Source: Chlamydia trachomatis
GTDB taxonomy: Bacteria; Chlamydiota; Chlamydiia; Chlamydiales; Rhabdochlamydiaceae
Direction: 5' to 3'
Assembly (NCBI GenBank): GCA_945898205.1
Contig: CAMDHO010000011.1
Coordinates: forward strand, 1 to 47,852
Length of the DNA stretch: 47,852 nt
A program made the translations under genes and the position numbers. The notes below the pieces were generated by a model. It was not told the DNA's origin, did no database searches, and saw nothing but the letters and a program-made list of their open reading frames with translations. Positions 34,766 to 43,438 of this stretch are shown here, one piece after another. Within the stretch, counting starts at the first letter, position 1, and every line of letters begins with the position of its first letter.

Positions 34766-35334
34766 ATGCACCCAGTAGTGCGATTTTCCAAAACAGCCTA
34801 TATACAGACCCAAAATCTTAAGCCTTTTCTTGAAGACTACACAAACCCGGATGATTTTATCTCTAGACTAGTAAAGATTGGTGAATTAATTCGTTTAAAG
34901 AATGGTTTTTTTTAATTGCTGAAAAAATACAAGACACCCCCTCTCCATATGAGCAAATCGCAAATCTGCTTTATGGGCCATCCTACATCAGTTTTGAATG
35001 GGCTCTTTCCTATTATAAGATGATTCCAGAAGGTGTATATGTAATAACAAATGCCTCTATTAGTAAATCAAAAACATTTACAACTCCAGTTGGTGTATTC
35101 GACTATACTAGTTTAAGTTATTATCGCTACTCGATAGGTATAGACCAAAAAGAAAACGCAGCGGGGAGGTTTTTAATTGCAACGCCGGAAAAAGCTTTAG
35201 CAGATCTTATAGAAGCGAGAAAGATGGATGAAGAACTCTTAAAATCTCTAAGTAAAATGCATCTACTTGAAATCGCCGAAAATTATCGATCTAAATCCGT
35301 TACAAACTTAATTAATGTTCTAGGAATGCTATGA
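34766..35334 (+). pseudogene. AbiEi-like antitoxin gene, frameshifted
   Basis: From ATG 34766 the frame reads MHPVVRFSKTAYIQTQNLKP for 49 codons and ends at TAA just after an 8-T run (34906-34913). One extra T would join it to LIAEKIQDTPSPYEQIANLL, SYISFEWALSYYKMIPEGVY and the rest to 35334. The joined product of about 189 residues resembles AbiEi-type transcriptional antitoxins (winged helix, then a repressor domain with ATPEKALADLIEARK). Its TGA overlaps the toxin ATG (ATGA), the classical coupled arrangement of type IV toxin-antitoxin pairs. The run length should be checked, because a sequencing error or slippage would restore the gene. Confidence 0.75.
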
Positions 35335-36192
35335 CTGAATCAAACATCAAATCTATATTAAATCGTTAGGAAAAATCGAAAATTAATGAACAAACAAAAG
35401 TTCGCGAAATCCTTCAGCAACCAGCTCTTTTACGACTTGAAAGAGCTGGTTTTTTTGAAAAAGCTGCGTTTTACGGAGGAACGGCTTTAAGAATTCTCTA
35501 TGGACTTGATCGATTTAGTGAAGATTTATATTTTATACTCCTCAAGTCTGATCAAGATTTTGATTTTACACCGTTTTTGAATGGGATGAAAAAAGAACTT
35601 TCTTCATTCGGATTCAATATGGAACTGAGTAAAAAAAAGTGCGGAAACAAGCATAATCTCTGCCTTCATGAAAATGAACACCATTGAGCTTTATTTAGCC
35701 ATAGGAGAAGAAGGAAAATCTAAAAAGGTTATTCATAACGAAAAAATTCAGATCAAATTAGAGATAGATATCGATCCTCCTTCTTGTTTTCGTATTGAAA
35801 ATCAACTAGTAGTTAATCCTACGACTTTTTATGTGCTCACACTACACAAAAGCGATTTGTTTGCAGGGAAAATGTCCGCTAGTTTATATCGTGATTGGAA
35901 AGGTCGCGTCAAAGGCAGAGACTGCTATGATTTGATATGGTATATTCAAAATAAAATCCCTTTAAGCCATTCTTATTTGGAACAGTCTATGAAGCAGTCT
36001 GGCAACCTTGCCTCTAACGATTCGTTAGATCTCAATCGATTACTTGAACTCTTGAGTGTAAAAATTCAATCCATTGATTGGGAAAGCGCCAAAGCTGATA
36101 TGAGATCTTTTATTTCAGATCCTCAAAGACTCGATATTTGGTCTCCTCAGTTTTTCTTATCTTTAATTAATCACTTAGAAGTAGAGAGGTAA
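35331..36192 (+). pseudogene. AbiEii/AbiGii-like nucleotidyltransferase toxin gene, broken
   Basis: The toxin partner begins ATG 35331 (MTESNIKSILNR), meets TAG at 35367-35369, then reads on in frame as KVREILQQPALLRLERAGFF and AAFYGGTALRILYGLDRFSE. After an 8-A run (35631-35638) it must shift frame to continue as AETSIISAFMKMNTIELYLA to the end at 36192. GGTALR and RFSEDL are the nucleotidyltransferase signature, but the metal-binding SEDLDF reads SEDLYF here, an Asp to Tyr change. KMSASLYRDWKGRVKGRDCY and DLIWYIQNK are also typical of DUF1814. With a stop, a frameshift and a changed catalytic residue, the toxin is very likely dead. Confidence 0.82.
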
Positions 36193-36652
36193 ATTAAGTC
36201 TTAAATGGCGTTATTCTAAAGGTTGATGCTGGATTTTCCTTGGGAATATTTATGGATATGGAGATTTAAAATTACTTGCTATCCTGCTCAGGATGCGATT
36301 TATTTATTCCTTCAGAAAAATTCTTTATTTAAAACTGTCGTAGGAGTTGGTTTTACAGGTGTGATCAACTGAGAAGTTAGTCTCTTTTGCTAATTAATAA
36401 ATTAAAAATGATAATTTCTATGTGAGCATGCTCTATTTAAATATTTAACGAGTGATGGTTGCTTTCGTTTCTTATTTATAATTGTTTGAGTTTGTTGTTA
36501 ATTAGTATTTTTCTTTTATTTATTTATTTTAATTGTTATCGTTTCTTTTTTATGATGAATGACATTGTGTGGCCAAAAGAATTTGATTGATATTGAAGTG
36601 GCTGCTTTTGTATGGTAGTCTAGTTAAGAGAATTACGTAAGGACGAAATTAT
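36193..36652. other. Intergenic region, 460 bases, AT-rich
   Basis: A 48-codon frame at 36226-36372 (MLDFPWEYLWIWRFKITCYP) has a Trp/Phe-rich sequence and may be a gene relic. The remainder is very AT-rich and contains the presumed promoter of the gene at 36653. Confidence 0.35.
36587..36616 (+). promoter_or_regulatory. Possible promoter for UPF0158-E1 operon
   Basis: TTGATA (36587-36592), an 18-base spacer and TATGGT (36611-36616). The -10 match is only moderate. A Shine-Dalgarno AAGGA lies upstream of the ATG at 36653. Confidence 0.4.
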
Positions 36653-37768
36653 ATGGCTAAAGCCTCCTCAACAGCACAGAACCCTATTTTATTGCGCTTT
36701 AATAGACTTATGGATGCTTTTGCTAAGTCTGATGATGAAAGAGACTTTTATCTGGATAAGATGGAAGGATTTATTGTTTATGTTGATTTAGACAAGGGTG
36801 AGCAAGAGATCGAAGATCTGGAAAAAGAATTGATAGTCGATCACGCTTCTAGGTACTGCCTAATCCCTAAAATGACTTTTTATGAAACTAAAAAGTTTAT
36901 GGAAGGATTTATCAATGAAAAAGTATATGACATTGATACCAAAGAAAAACTTTTAGACATCATTCAAGCTAAAGAAGCCAGAGAAAACTTTTTAGAGTTT
37001 ATTCATGATCATTTGACAGAACTTGAAAAGTGGCAGCAGTTTTATCAAGAAAGGTCTCGAATCAGAATTATTGAATGGCTTAGAAATCAAAAAATTCAGT
37101 TTGTTTTTGAAGAAGATTTAGATTTAACAAAGAGTCTTTTAGAAAAAATTAAAAGACATTTATTTGATGTAAAGGTTCCTAAGGATGTAGCGGCAGCAAG
37201 AGAAGCTCTCCACGGTAAAGCTAAAATATATTATTCTAGTGAAGCTCTTAATCCTAGACCTAAAAGAGGACGTCCTCCTAAACAAGTTGTTAAAGCGGAA
37301 CCTGAAATGCAAGTTACTGTGGATATGTATACGACAGTACCGTTAGTTGTAAAAGGATTTCTTTATCTGCCTGATATTTCCAGTGCAGCAGCCATTACAT
37401 TTTCTTCTCGATTTAAGACTAAGGCTGAATTGCAGGATACTCTTAGAGGCAATCCTAGAGCTAAAGTTGACCATAAGTTACAAGCTCTTTCTGAAAGATT
37501 GGAGTCTTTAAGGCATCTTTCTACTCGTTTAATAGACATTCAAGAAATTACAGGTTCGAGCAAAGAAGCCAACTTGATTCGTTCTGTTAGTAAAAAAGCT
37601 AGTACAATAACAGAAGACACAACAGATCAGCCATCAAAAGAATCAGAAATTACAAAAAAACGATTTAGTTCAGTGACTCCAGCGACTCCAGCAAAAGAGG
37701 GCGAAAAGGAGTCTACTTTAAAGAAAATGAAGATTGTAACCCACATTTCTAAAAAGAGTGAAAAATAA
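36653..37768 (+). CDS. UPF0158 family protein (CT429-type)
   Basis: The 371-residue protein shows the UPF0158 pattern in its first half: RDFYLDKMEGFIVYVDLDKG, FYETKKFMEGFINEKV, ARENFLEFIHDHLTELEKWQ and RIRIIEWLRNQKIQFVF. The second half is long, basic and repetitive, with an AT-hook-like KRGRPPK near residue 203 and a Lys/Thr/Ser-rich tail (TKKRFSSVTPATPAKEGEKE). The KRGRPPK motif suggests nucleic-acid binding. Chlamydia CT429 is the likely counterpart; its function is unknown. The gene is followed after 3 bases by the E1 fusion, so both are probably co-transcribed. Confidence 0.75.
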   Translation: MAKASSTAQNPILLRFNRLMDAFAKSDDERDFYLDKMEGFIVYVDLDKGEQEIEDLEKELIVDHASRYCLIPKMTFYETKKFMEGFINEKVYDIDTKEKLLDIIQAKEARENFLEFIHDHLTELEKWQQFYQERSRIRIIEWLRNQKIQFVFEEDLDLTKSLLEKIKRHLFDVKVPKDVAAAREALHGKAKIYYSSEALNPRPKRGRPPKQVVKAEPEMQVTVDMYTTVPLVVKGFLYLPDISSAAAITFSSRFKTKAELQDTLRGNPRAKVDHKLQALSERLESLRHLSTRLIDIQEITGSSKEANLIRSVSKKASTITEDTTDQPSKESEITKKRFSSVTPATPAKEGEKESTLKKMKIVTHISKKSEK

Positions 37769-37771
37769 TTT

Positions 37772-39826
37772 ATGACGATTTGCCGCAGTTCTCAGGTAGA
37801 AGATTCAAGTGTAGGGGTTTCTTCTAAAGAAAAAGCTCTAAAAGTTCTTGAGGTTATGTACCTGACAAGAATTGCAGATGACAAAATGTATAAATTAATT
37901 CGTCAAAATAAAGGTGGAACTTTTCATCTCTCTGTTTTGGGCCATGAAATGGTCGGTGCTGTTTGTTCTTTAGGGTTAATCCCTACGGTAGATTGGGCTC
38001 TTCCTTATTATCGAGACAGGGCATTTGCTATTGGGATCGGTTGTTCTTTAGTTGATTTATTTGCTTCATTACTAGCAAGAGATATTCCTCATCATTCAGG
38101 TGGTCGAATGATGCCTGAGCATTATTCCCATAAAGAATTACATATTCCGGTACAGTCTAGCTGTGTAGGGTCTCAGTTTTTGCAAGCTGTAGGCTTGGCT
38201 AAAGGGCTTCAGCTGTCTGGAAAATCAGAGGTTGTCTATGTATCTGCTGGAGATGGGGCTACATCTCAAGGGGATTTTCATGAGGCATTGAATTTTGCTA
38301 GTATTCATCATTTGGGCGTAATATTTGTTATTCAAGATAATGGATGGGCTATTTCGGTTCCTGTAAAAGAACAGACGGCGGGTGGGTCTATTAGTCTGAT
38401 TGCTAGAGGGTATGAAGGGCTTACGGTTCATGATGTAGATGGTTGTGATTATGATCAAATGACTCAGGCAGTTAATGAAAGTGTAAGCAAAGCTAGGCTA
38501 GGTGTTGGTCCAAGTCTAATTGTAGCAAAAGTCCCTCGAATTGGGGCTCACAGTAGTAGCGATGACCCTTCTAAATACCAATCAAAGGAAATTATATCCG
38601 AAGAGAAAGAGAAAGATCCTTTGCCTCCTATGGAAAAGTGGATTTTATCAAAAGGATTTGCTGTAGAGGAAGAGTTGAAATCTTTAAGGGATGTTTGTTT
38701 TCAAAAAGTTGAAACGGCCGCCGCCTTAGCAGATTTGATTCCTTTTCCGGACGTTTCTTCTTGCGATACAAAAGTATTTAAAGATTGTGAAAGTGTAGAG
38801 GAGTCAGAAGAAGAGCATTCTTCTTCTTCGACAGAAGATGCGATTGTCATGGTAGATTCTTTAAATCATGCTATTGAAGAAGAGATGGCAAAAGATCCTA
38901 CAGTCATAGTTCTGGGGCAAGATGTTGCTCATGGAAAAGGCGGAGTTTTTGGTGTAACACGTCATTTAACAAGTCGTTTTGGAGAGGGGCGTTGTTTTAA
39001 TACTCCTTTAGCAGAGTCTTGTATTATAGGGCTTGCAATAGGGCTTTCTTTTGCAGGGCTAAAGCCTGTTGCAGAAATTCAGTTTGCAGACTATGTTTGG
39101 ACTGGTGTAAATCAACTATTAAATGAGCTTGCTAGTATGCACTATCGCTCTAATGGGGAATGGAATTGTCCTGTTGTTATTCGACTCCCGTATGGTGGAT
39201 ATATCCAAGGTGGACCTTATCACTCACAAAGTATTGAGGCTTTTTTAGCGCACACTCCAGGGCTTAAAGTTGTGATTCCAAGTAATGCTTCCGATGCAAA
39301 AAAACTATTTAAGGCTGCGTTGAAAGATCCTAATCCTGTTATTTTTTTAGAGCATAAAGCTCTTTATAGACAACGGGTTTTCTGTGCTCGAAAAGAGCCT
39401 GGAGAAGATGAGATAGTTCCTTTGGGAAAAGCTAAAATAGTAAGAGAAGGCTCTGATGTAACTGTTATTTGTTATGGAATGCTTGTCTTTATGGCTGTGC
39501 AGGCTGCTGAGAAGCTGATGCAAGAAGGGATTTCTGTAGAGATTGTAGATTTGCGTACTATCGTGCCTTTAGATGAAGATGCAATTATAGAGTCTGTAAA
39601 AAAAACAGGGAAGTGTCTTATTGCACATGAGGCCCCCTCGAATGTTGGGCTAGGAGCCGAGATTTCTGCTCGTATTACTGAGCGTGCATTTTCCTATTTA
39701 GATGCTCCGATTGTAAGGGTGTCTGGAAAGAATTGTATGGTCCCTTACTGTAAGCTATTAGAAGATAAAGTACTTCCTCAAGTCGTAGATCTAGAGAATG
39801 CTCTTCGCAAATTGGCGCAATTTTGA
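37772..39826 (+). CDS. Fused alpha/beta E1 component of a 2-oxoacid dehydrogenase (CT340-type)
   Basis: This enzyme decarboxylates a branched-chain 2-oxoacid (or pyruvate) with thiamine diphosphate and passes the acyl group to lipoamide. The alpha half carries the TPP motif GDGATSQGDFHEALNFASIH and ends near residue 290. An acidic linker (SVEESEEEHSSSSTEDAIVM) follows. The beta half starts near 365 and shows VIVLGQDVAHGKGGVFGVTR, IGLAIGLSFAGLKPVAEIQF, RLPYGGYIQGGPYHSQSIEA and VEIVDLRTIVPLDEDAIIES. The 684 residues match the length of the chlamydial fusion. E2 and E3 are not in this window, so substrate choice is unresolved. Confidence 0.92.
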   Translation: MTICRSSQVEDSSVGVSSKEKALKVLEVMYLTRIADDKMYKLIRQNKGGTFHLSVLGHEMVGAVCSLGLIPTVDWALPYYRDRAFAIGIGCSLVDLFASLLARDIPHHSGGRMMPEHYSHKELHIPVQSSCVGSQFLQAVGLAKGLQLSGKSEVVYVSAGDGATSQGDFHEALNFASIHHLGVIFVIQDNGWAISVPVKEQTAGGSISLIARGYEGLTVHDVDGCDYDQMTQAVNESVSKARLGVGPSLIVAKVPRIGAHSSSDDPSKYQSKEIISEEKEKDPLPPMEKWILSKGFAVEEELKSLRDVCFQKVETAAALADLIPFPDVSSCDTKVFKDCESVEESEEEHSSSSTEDAIVMVDSLNHAIEEEMAKDPTVIVLGQDVAHGKGGVFGVTRHLTSRFGEGRCFNTPLAESCIIGLAIGLSFAGLKPVAEIQFADYVWTGVNQLLNELASMHYRSNGEWNCPVVIRLPYGGYIQGGPYHSQSIEAFLAHTPGLKVVIPSNASDAKKLFKAALKDPNPVIFLEHKALYRQRVFCARKEPGEDEIVPLGKAKIVREGSDVTVICYGMLVFMAVQAAEKLMQEGISVEIVDLRTIVPLDEDAIIESVKKTGKCLIAHEAPSNVGLGAEISARITERAFSYLDAPIVRVSGKNCMVPYCKLLEDKVLPQVVDLENALRKLAQF

Positions 39827-40138
39827 TTTTCGTCTGTTACGGCCAATTCGAGGGAGTAAGTTTTTTTCTATAGCTTGCATAAAGCTAGAGTTGATCTCAT
39901 TCATTTTGTTTATTTTTTTATGTAAATCTTCATATTTTTTTTGAGATGGTTTCATTGTAAGTTCTTCTTGTGTATGAGCGAATTTTGCAAGAAGGCTTTC
40001 TTGTGTTTTATGTAAGGAGTTGAGCTCTAGTGAATCTAAGATATGTAGGTCCTCTTTGCAAACGACGGAAGCATTTTGCATAAGTTGGTCTAGTGTAGAG
40101 TCAAGTTCTGCTAAGATGTTCTCTGGAGTGCGTAACAT
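39791..40138 (-). CDS. Small coiled-coil protein, function unknown
   Basis: The 115-residue helical protein has heptad-like sequence: ENILAELDSTLDQLMQNASV, then CKEDLHILDSLELNSLHKTQ and LHKKINKMNEINSSFMQAIE. The NKMNEINSSF pattern and length recall FlgN-like chaperones, which would suit a type III secretion organism, but this is a guess. A basic tail (RIGRNRRKSKLRQFAK) ends it. It is convergent with the E1 fusion and overlaps its 3' end by 36 bases. Confidence 0.6.
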   Translation of the reverse strand: MLRTPENILAELDSTLDQLMQNASVVCKEDLHILDSLELNSLHKTQESLLAKFAHTQEELTMKPSQKKYEDLHKKINKMNEINSSFMQAIEKNLLPRIGRNRRKSKLRQFAKSIL

Positions 40139-40422
40139 ATATACCTCTCTTCTTTGCTGTTTTCCCTATAGAATTCTTTTTCTTATTTTTTGTCAAATAA
40201 ATATTATATGTATTTTTTAATAATTTAATATTCGCTGAAAGTTTTTACGCTCTGCCTGGTTTTTGAAATAAAGAATCGAGTGGATTTAAACTCTAGCGAA
40301 TCAGACTTGATATAGGGTCTTACAGCAACAATCTTTCGGACAATCTGTTAGTCTTTCGATTGTAATTGAGGCTGTTATGCTATCAGAATGAGGGCCTTCT
40401 TTTAGGCAGATGTTATGCCATC
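40139..40422. other. Intergenic region leading into the hairpin block
   Basis: No intact gene. On the + strand the reading SDNLLVFRL and later GRCYAIPPSHKEGGSYGVPL is open in pieces, which may be remnants of an IS200/IS605 TnpB 3' end, but the identity is not secure. Confidence 0.3.
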
Positions 40423-40544
40423 CCCCCTTCCCATAAGGAAGGGGGTTCCTACGGAGTTCCGTTAAAAGCTAACTGACTCACTTCAGTGGGTTCCTGCTTC
40501 AATGAGTCTAGACTCTCTGCAGGCTAATAAGCGATATCCTCGCT
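40423..40544 (+). ncRNA. Cluster of five hairpins, candidate structured RNA
   Basis: In 122 bases the sequence offers five successive stems: CCCCCTTCC/GGAAGGGGG (40423-40445), ACGG-AGTT-CCGT (40451-40462), ACTCAC-TTCA-GTGGGT (40476-40491), the palindrome GAGTCTAGACTC (40504-40515) and AGCGA-TATCC-TCGCT (40530-40544). This is clearly more GC-rich than the surroundings. TTCCTGCTTCAA follows the third hairpin, like the hairpin plus TCAA right end of IS608-type IS200/IS605 elements, whose 3' end encodes the omega RNA. No intact TnpB is nearby, so a relic is more likely than an active RNA. Confidence 0.4.
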
Positions 40545-40568
40545 GCAATATAATCAATCTTTTAAAGT

Positions 40569-41630
40569 CTAGATCGTTACAAATAAAGCGGATAAGTTGT
40601 CTGTTGACCCTGAATTATATGCTGAGTAAACGATGTTTTTTGCGAGAGTCTCATCATATTGTTTTTTGTTTTTTAAAATAGCTGCCCCTATCTGCTTGCT
40701 AGACGCTACATCATAGATTCCATCGCAAGCTAAGATTAACCGGCTTCCTTTTGTAATGTTGGATAGCGCTAGTTTTGTGATCTTAGGCCTTGGATTTATG
40801 CCTTTCCCCACGGAATAGTCGCCAATAGCTCTCCCTACTGCTAGCCTTCCATTTATTCGGGGGCAGTCAAGAACTTCAACAAAACCTCCTCGCTTTTCAA
40901 TCCCTTTTTTATATCTTATATCATCAGGCTTAGCATCTTCACTTAGTTGTTTTGTCTTTCCATTTGCATCTTGTAAGATTGTTCTAGAGTCTCCAGTATT
41001 TGCAATCCAGAGATTCCCATCTAAAATCATAGCAACTGTTGCTGTTGAGCCGCTTTTATCAGGTGTATCGCCAAACTTATCATGAACTTCAAAAAAGGCT
41101 AGTTTTAGTGCATTAAAAATATCGGCATCCGTTAGATTTTTTTTATTAAATAATTCTAATTTTGATTGGATTTTTAAAGCTAGTTGGTCCTTTATGTATA
41201 GAGCAGCTCCTGGCCCTCCGTGTCCATCAAATACGCCGAAGAGTTCTACGGGGTATTCTTTGCCGTTTATGGTGATATTAAAAGATTTGGCGATATGCTG
41301 GTCTTCCATCGAAGGTCTGCGTCCTTGTGCATGGCATAAACCAAAAGACCTTCCTCCGAATAAGTTAAAGAAATATCCGCCTATTTTTCCGGATTCACTA
41401 GTTAGATGTGAAGAAAATTTTGAATCAGAATTGGAAAATTCAGTATATTTAAAGCGGCCGTCTTTTTCTTCTTGCATTTTGTTTTTGCATATATCCATGT
41501 GATTTTTTAATTTTTGATCGATTTTATCTGGATCTACGATCCTATGATTTCTATCTTCTAGTTGTTTTGCTGGCGAGTTACCCCCGATAGCATAATTAAA
41601 GTCTTGAAACGCTCTTTTTAAGAAAATCAT
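40569..41630 (-). CDS. PP2C-type protein phosphatase
   Basis: The 353-residue protein has the metal-dependent Ser/Thr phosphatase motifs in order: GRRPSMEDQHIAKSF, VELFGVFDGHGGPGAALYI, KSGSTATVAMILDGNLWIAN, TGDSRTILQDANG, INGRLAVGRAIGDY, and LILACDGIYDVASSKQI ending with STDNLSALFVT. All metal-binding aspartates are present. This arrangement (MEDQH, FDGHGG, RAIGD, GSTDN) is closer to eukaryotic PP2C than to short bacterial forms. An extra N-terminal 90 residues have no recognised domain. There is no signal peptide; no kinase gene is adjacent. Host-directed activity after type III secretion is a possibility, not shown. Confidence 0.9.
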   Translation of the reverse strand: MIFLKRAFQDFNYAIGGNSPAKQLEDRNHRIVDPDKIDQKLKNHMDICKNKMQEEKDGRFKYTEFSNSDSKFSSHLTSESGKIGGYFFNLFGGRSFGLCHAQGRRPSMEDQHIAKSFNITINGKEYPVELFGVFDGHGGPGAALYIKDQLALKIQSKLELFNKKNLTDADIFNALKLAFFEVHDKFGDTPDKSGSTATVAMILDGNLWIANTGDSRTILQDANGKTKQLSEDAKPDDIRYKKGIEKRGGFVEVLDCPRINGRLAVGRAIGDYSVGKGINPRPKITKLALSNITKGSRLILACDGIYDVASSKQIGAAILKNKKQYDETLAKNIVYSAYNSGSTDNLSALFVTI

Positions 41631-41934
41631 AATTTATCCGGTTTTTTTGTATTTATTATAGCTTTTATTGTTTTTTATTTAATATATTAAATATTAATTA
41701 TTAACATAGTTAATTTATTTTTTTGTTTTAAATGTGTTGTTGGTAGATCTGGCACTTTTTAGATTCGTATGCTTTTTTAGCAAATTAAATCTAAGTGACT
41801 TTATTTTTCATGTTATCTTATTTGGTAATAATTACGATTCTAATTGTTGTTTTTTGTTGTTGTTGAAATTTGTAATAATGGATTACGGTAAGAGTTTCAG
41901 TTAAAGTTAAGTTTTTTTAACTAATAATTTAATT
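41631..41934. other. Divergent intergenic region, AT-rich
   Basis: About 300 bases, mostly A and T, between the phosphatase gene and the broken gene at 41935. No gene is seen. It presumably holds promoters for both. Confidence 0.4.
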
Positions 41935-42556
41935 ATGTTTATTTACCGTGATTTAATGCTGGTTAGATCTAATGATAGAGTTTATTTTGGTTCTCCGGAA
42001 CAAATAGGTGTTTCATTGGGGAAATCTGATTCAAAGGTTAGTTCTTTAGCATGTAAAATATGTATTCCTGAAGCCCACAAAGTTGATTTTCAGCCCGTTA
42101 AAGTGAATAGTAAAGAGGTACTGATTGCTGGTCAAAGATTTGTGGAAGAAGCTGGTTTGGTAGGCCTCAATGAGGGGAATGGTTCCGGGAGTATGTCGAG
42201 CTATGCGTCGGGGAGCGTTATAGATGGCTTGGGTGCTAGATGCCTATTCTATTTGAATTCCCTGTTAAAATAGAGGGCTAGTTTAATTTTTAGGTAAAGG
42301 ACCTGGGCCTGTAGCTTTTCTAAAAGAGAGTGACTTGTGGGGTGAAGTGTTTTACGATCTTCCAGAATATGATCAAGGATATGCTTATGCAGAAGTATGT
42401 ATAGAGGAACTCGAGGAAGGTCTTGTTTCAAGAAGTAATTCTAGAAAGGCTGCGGAGTTTTTAAGGCGCAATAACTTAGCTGATAGCATGCCGATTGAGC
42501 TTAAGAGAAAGTCAAATTCTATAACTCAGAAATTCAGCCTTAAAGTTAGAGGGTAA
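41935..42556 (+). pseudogene. Broken gene of unknown function
   Basis: An ATG frame (41935-42273; MFIYRDLMLVRSNDRVYFGS) is followed by a different frame (to 42556) with FLGKGPGPVAFLKESDLWGE and VFYDLPEYDQGYAYAEVCIE. Between them a third frame reads MPILFEFPVKIEG. All three look like protein, so one gene of about 620 bp is probably interrupted by two frameshifts near 42235 and 42285. Repeat-like segments and the Gly/Ser-rich GNGSGSMSSYASGS are the only features. The family is unknown. Two separate small genes are the alternative. Confidence 0.45.
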
Positions 42557-42630
42557 GTTCAATTAATTAGCGAAAGAGTTCAATAGGGGTGAGTTTATTT
42601 ATTTGGAACAGAAGGTGTTTTAGGCTAATA

Positions 42631-43407
42631 TTAACTTTTTTTCATAGCGGCAATCCAGTCTTCGGGAATTCCTGCTTTTTGCCTATTCTGTTCAAAAACA
42701 CGAAAGCCTCTAGCTCTTTTTAAAGGAAGAAATTCTGTGGTGTTTTCTCTCCAAGAGTCCCACTCTGACTTAAGAGGGTCTTTTATTTTTTTTAACCAAT
42801 GCATTCCAAAGGAGACGTGTTTAATTTCGTCTTCTAGAATTTGTTGCATTAGTTGAGATGAAACTATATCTCCATTTCTTAGGAAAGATTGTCCGTACAT
42901 AGGAGCAAAGTCTAAATTAGCCATTTCAAAGGTAAGACTCATTACGCTAATATATTTAAGGGGGGATTGTAAAAATGGAGTGTAGGCCCAAAAGTATTTA
43001 TAAAGAGGAAGATCTCCGAATCTAACTCCAAGTTGAGCTAGTCTTTCAACGTATAATCGAACATGGCCTTGCTCTTCTTTTAAAGTATTTGAAAGTCCTT
43101 TGCGAAAATGCGGAGGAGCTTCAGGAAAGGCTAAGAGCGCATAAGCCATAATTTCTACAGCTAAAAGCTCGTGTCCTGCAAAACGGTGAAGGCAAACAGC
43201 GCGGTTGTCTTGTGTTCCATGTTCGTGAAAAGCAGGGAGTTTTTCTTTTCTGGAGTGTTTCTTAAACTCCATATTAGGAGGCCTAGATGGAATGTCCCAT
43301 ATAAGAGGAGGCCCCGGATTTATATCAGTTAACTCTAGGGGATCTAACAATTTATCCTCAAGGGTTTGCCCCCCGAGGATTTGAATGCACCAATCTCGAA
43401 TTTCCAT
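42631..43407 (-). CDS. DUF455 ferritin-like protein
   Basis: The 258-residue protein fits DUF455. It has a long helical region with AVCLHRFAGHELLAVEIMAY (Glu and His typical of ferritin-like di-iron proteins), LSNTLKEEQGHVRLYVERLA (E..H) and QQILEDEIKHVSFGMHWLKK (E..H). The repeated ExxH pairs suggest a di-iron centre. Some relatives are placed near MiaE-type tRNA hydroxylases; the activity here is unknown. It lies 31 bases downstream of the double-SH3 gene on the same strand. Confidence 0.8.
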   Translation of the reverse strand: MEIRDWCIQILGGQTLEDKLLDPLELTDINPGPPLIWDIPSRPPNMEFKKHSRKEKLPAFHEHGTQDNRAVCLHRFAGHELLAVEIMAYALLAFPEAPPHFRKGLSNTLKEEQGHVRLYVERLAQLGVRFGDLPLYKYFWAYTPFLQSPLKYISVMSLTFEMANLDFAPMYGQSFLRNGDIVSSQLMQQILEDEIKHVSFGMHWLKKIKDPLKSEWDSWRENTTEFLPLKRARGFRVFEQNRQKAGIPEDWIAAMKKS

Positions 43408-43438
43408 AAGAGGAGAAGGAAAGCTTTAAGCTTTCTCT

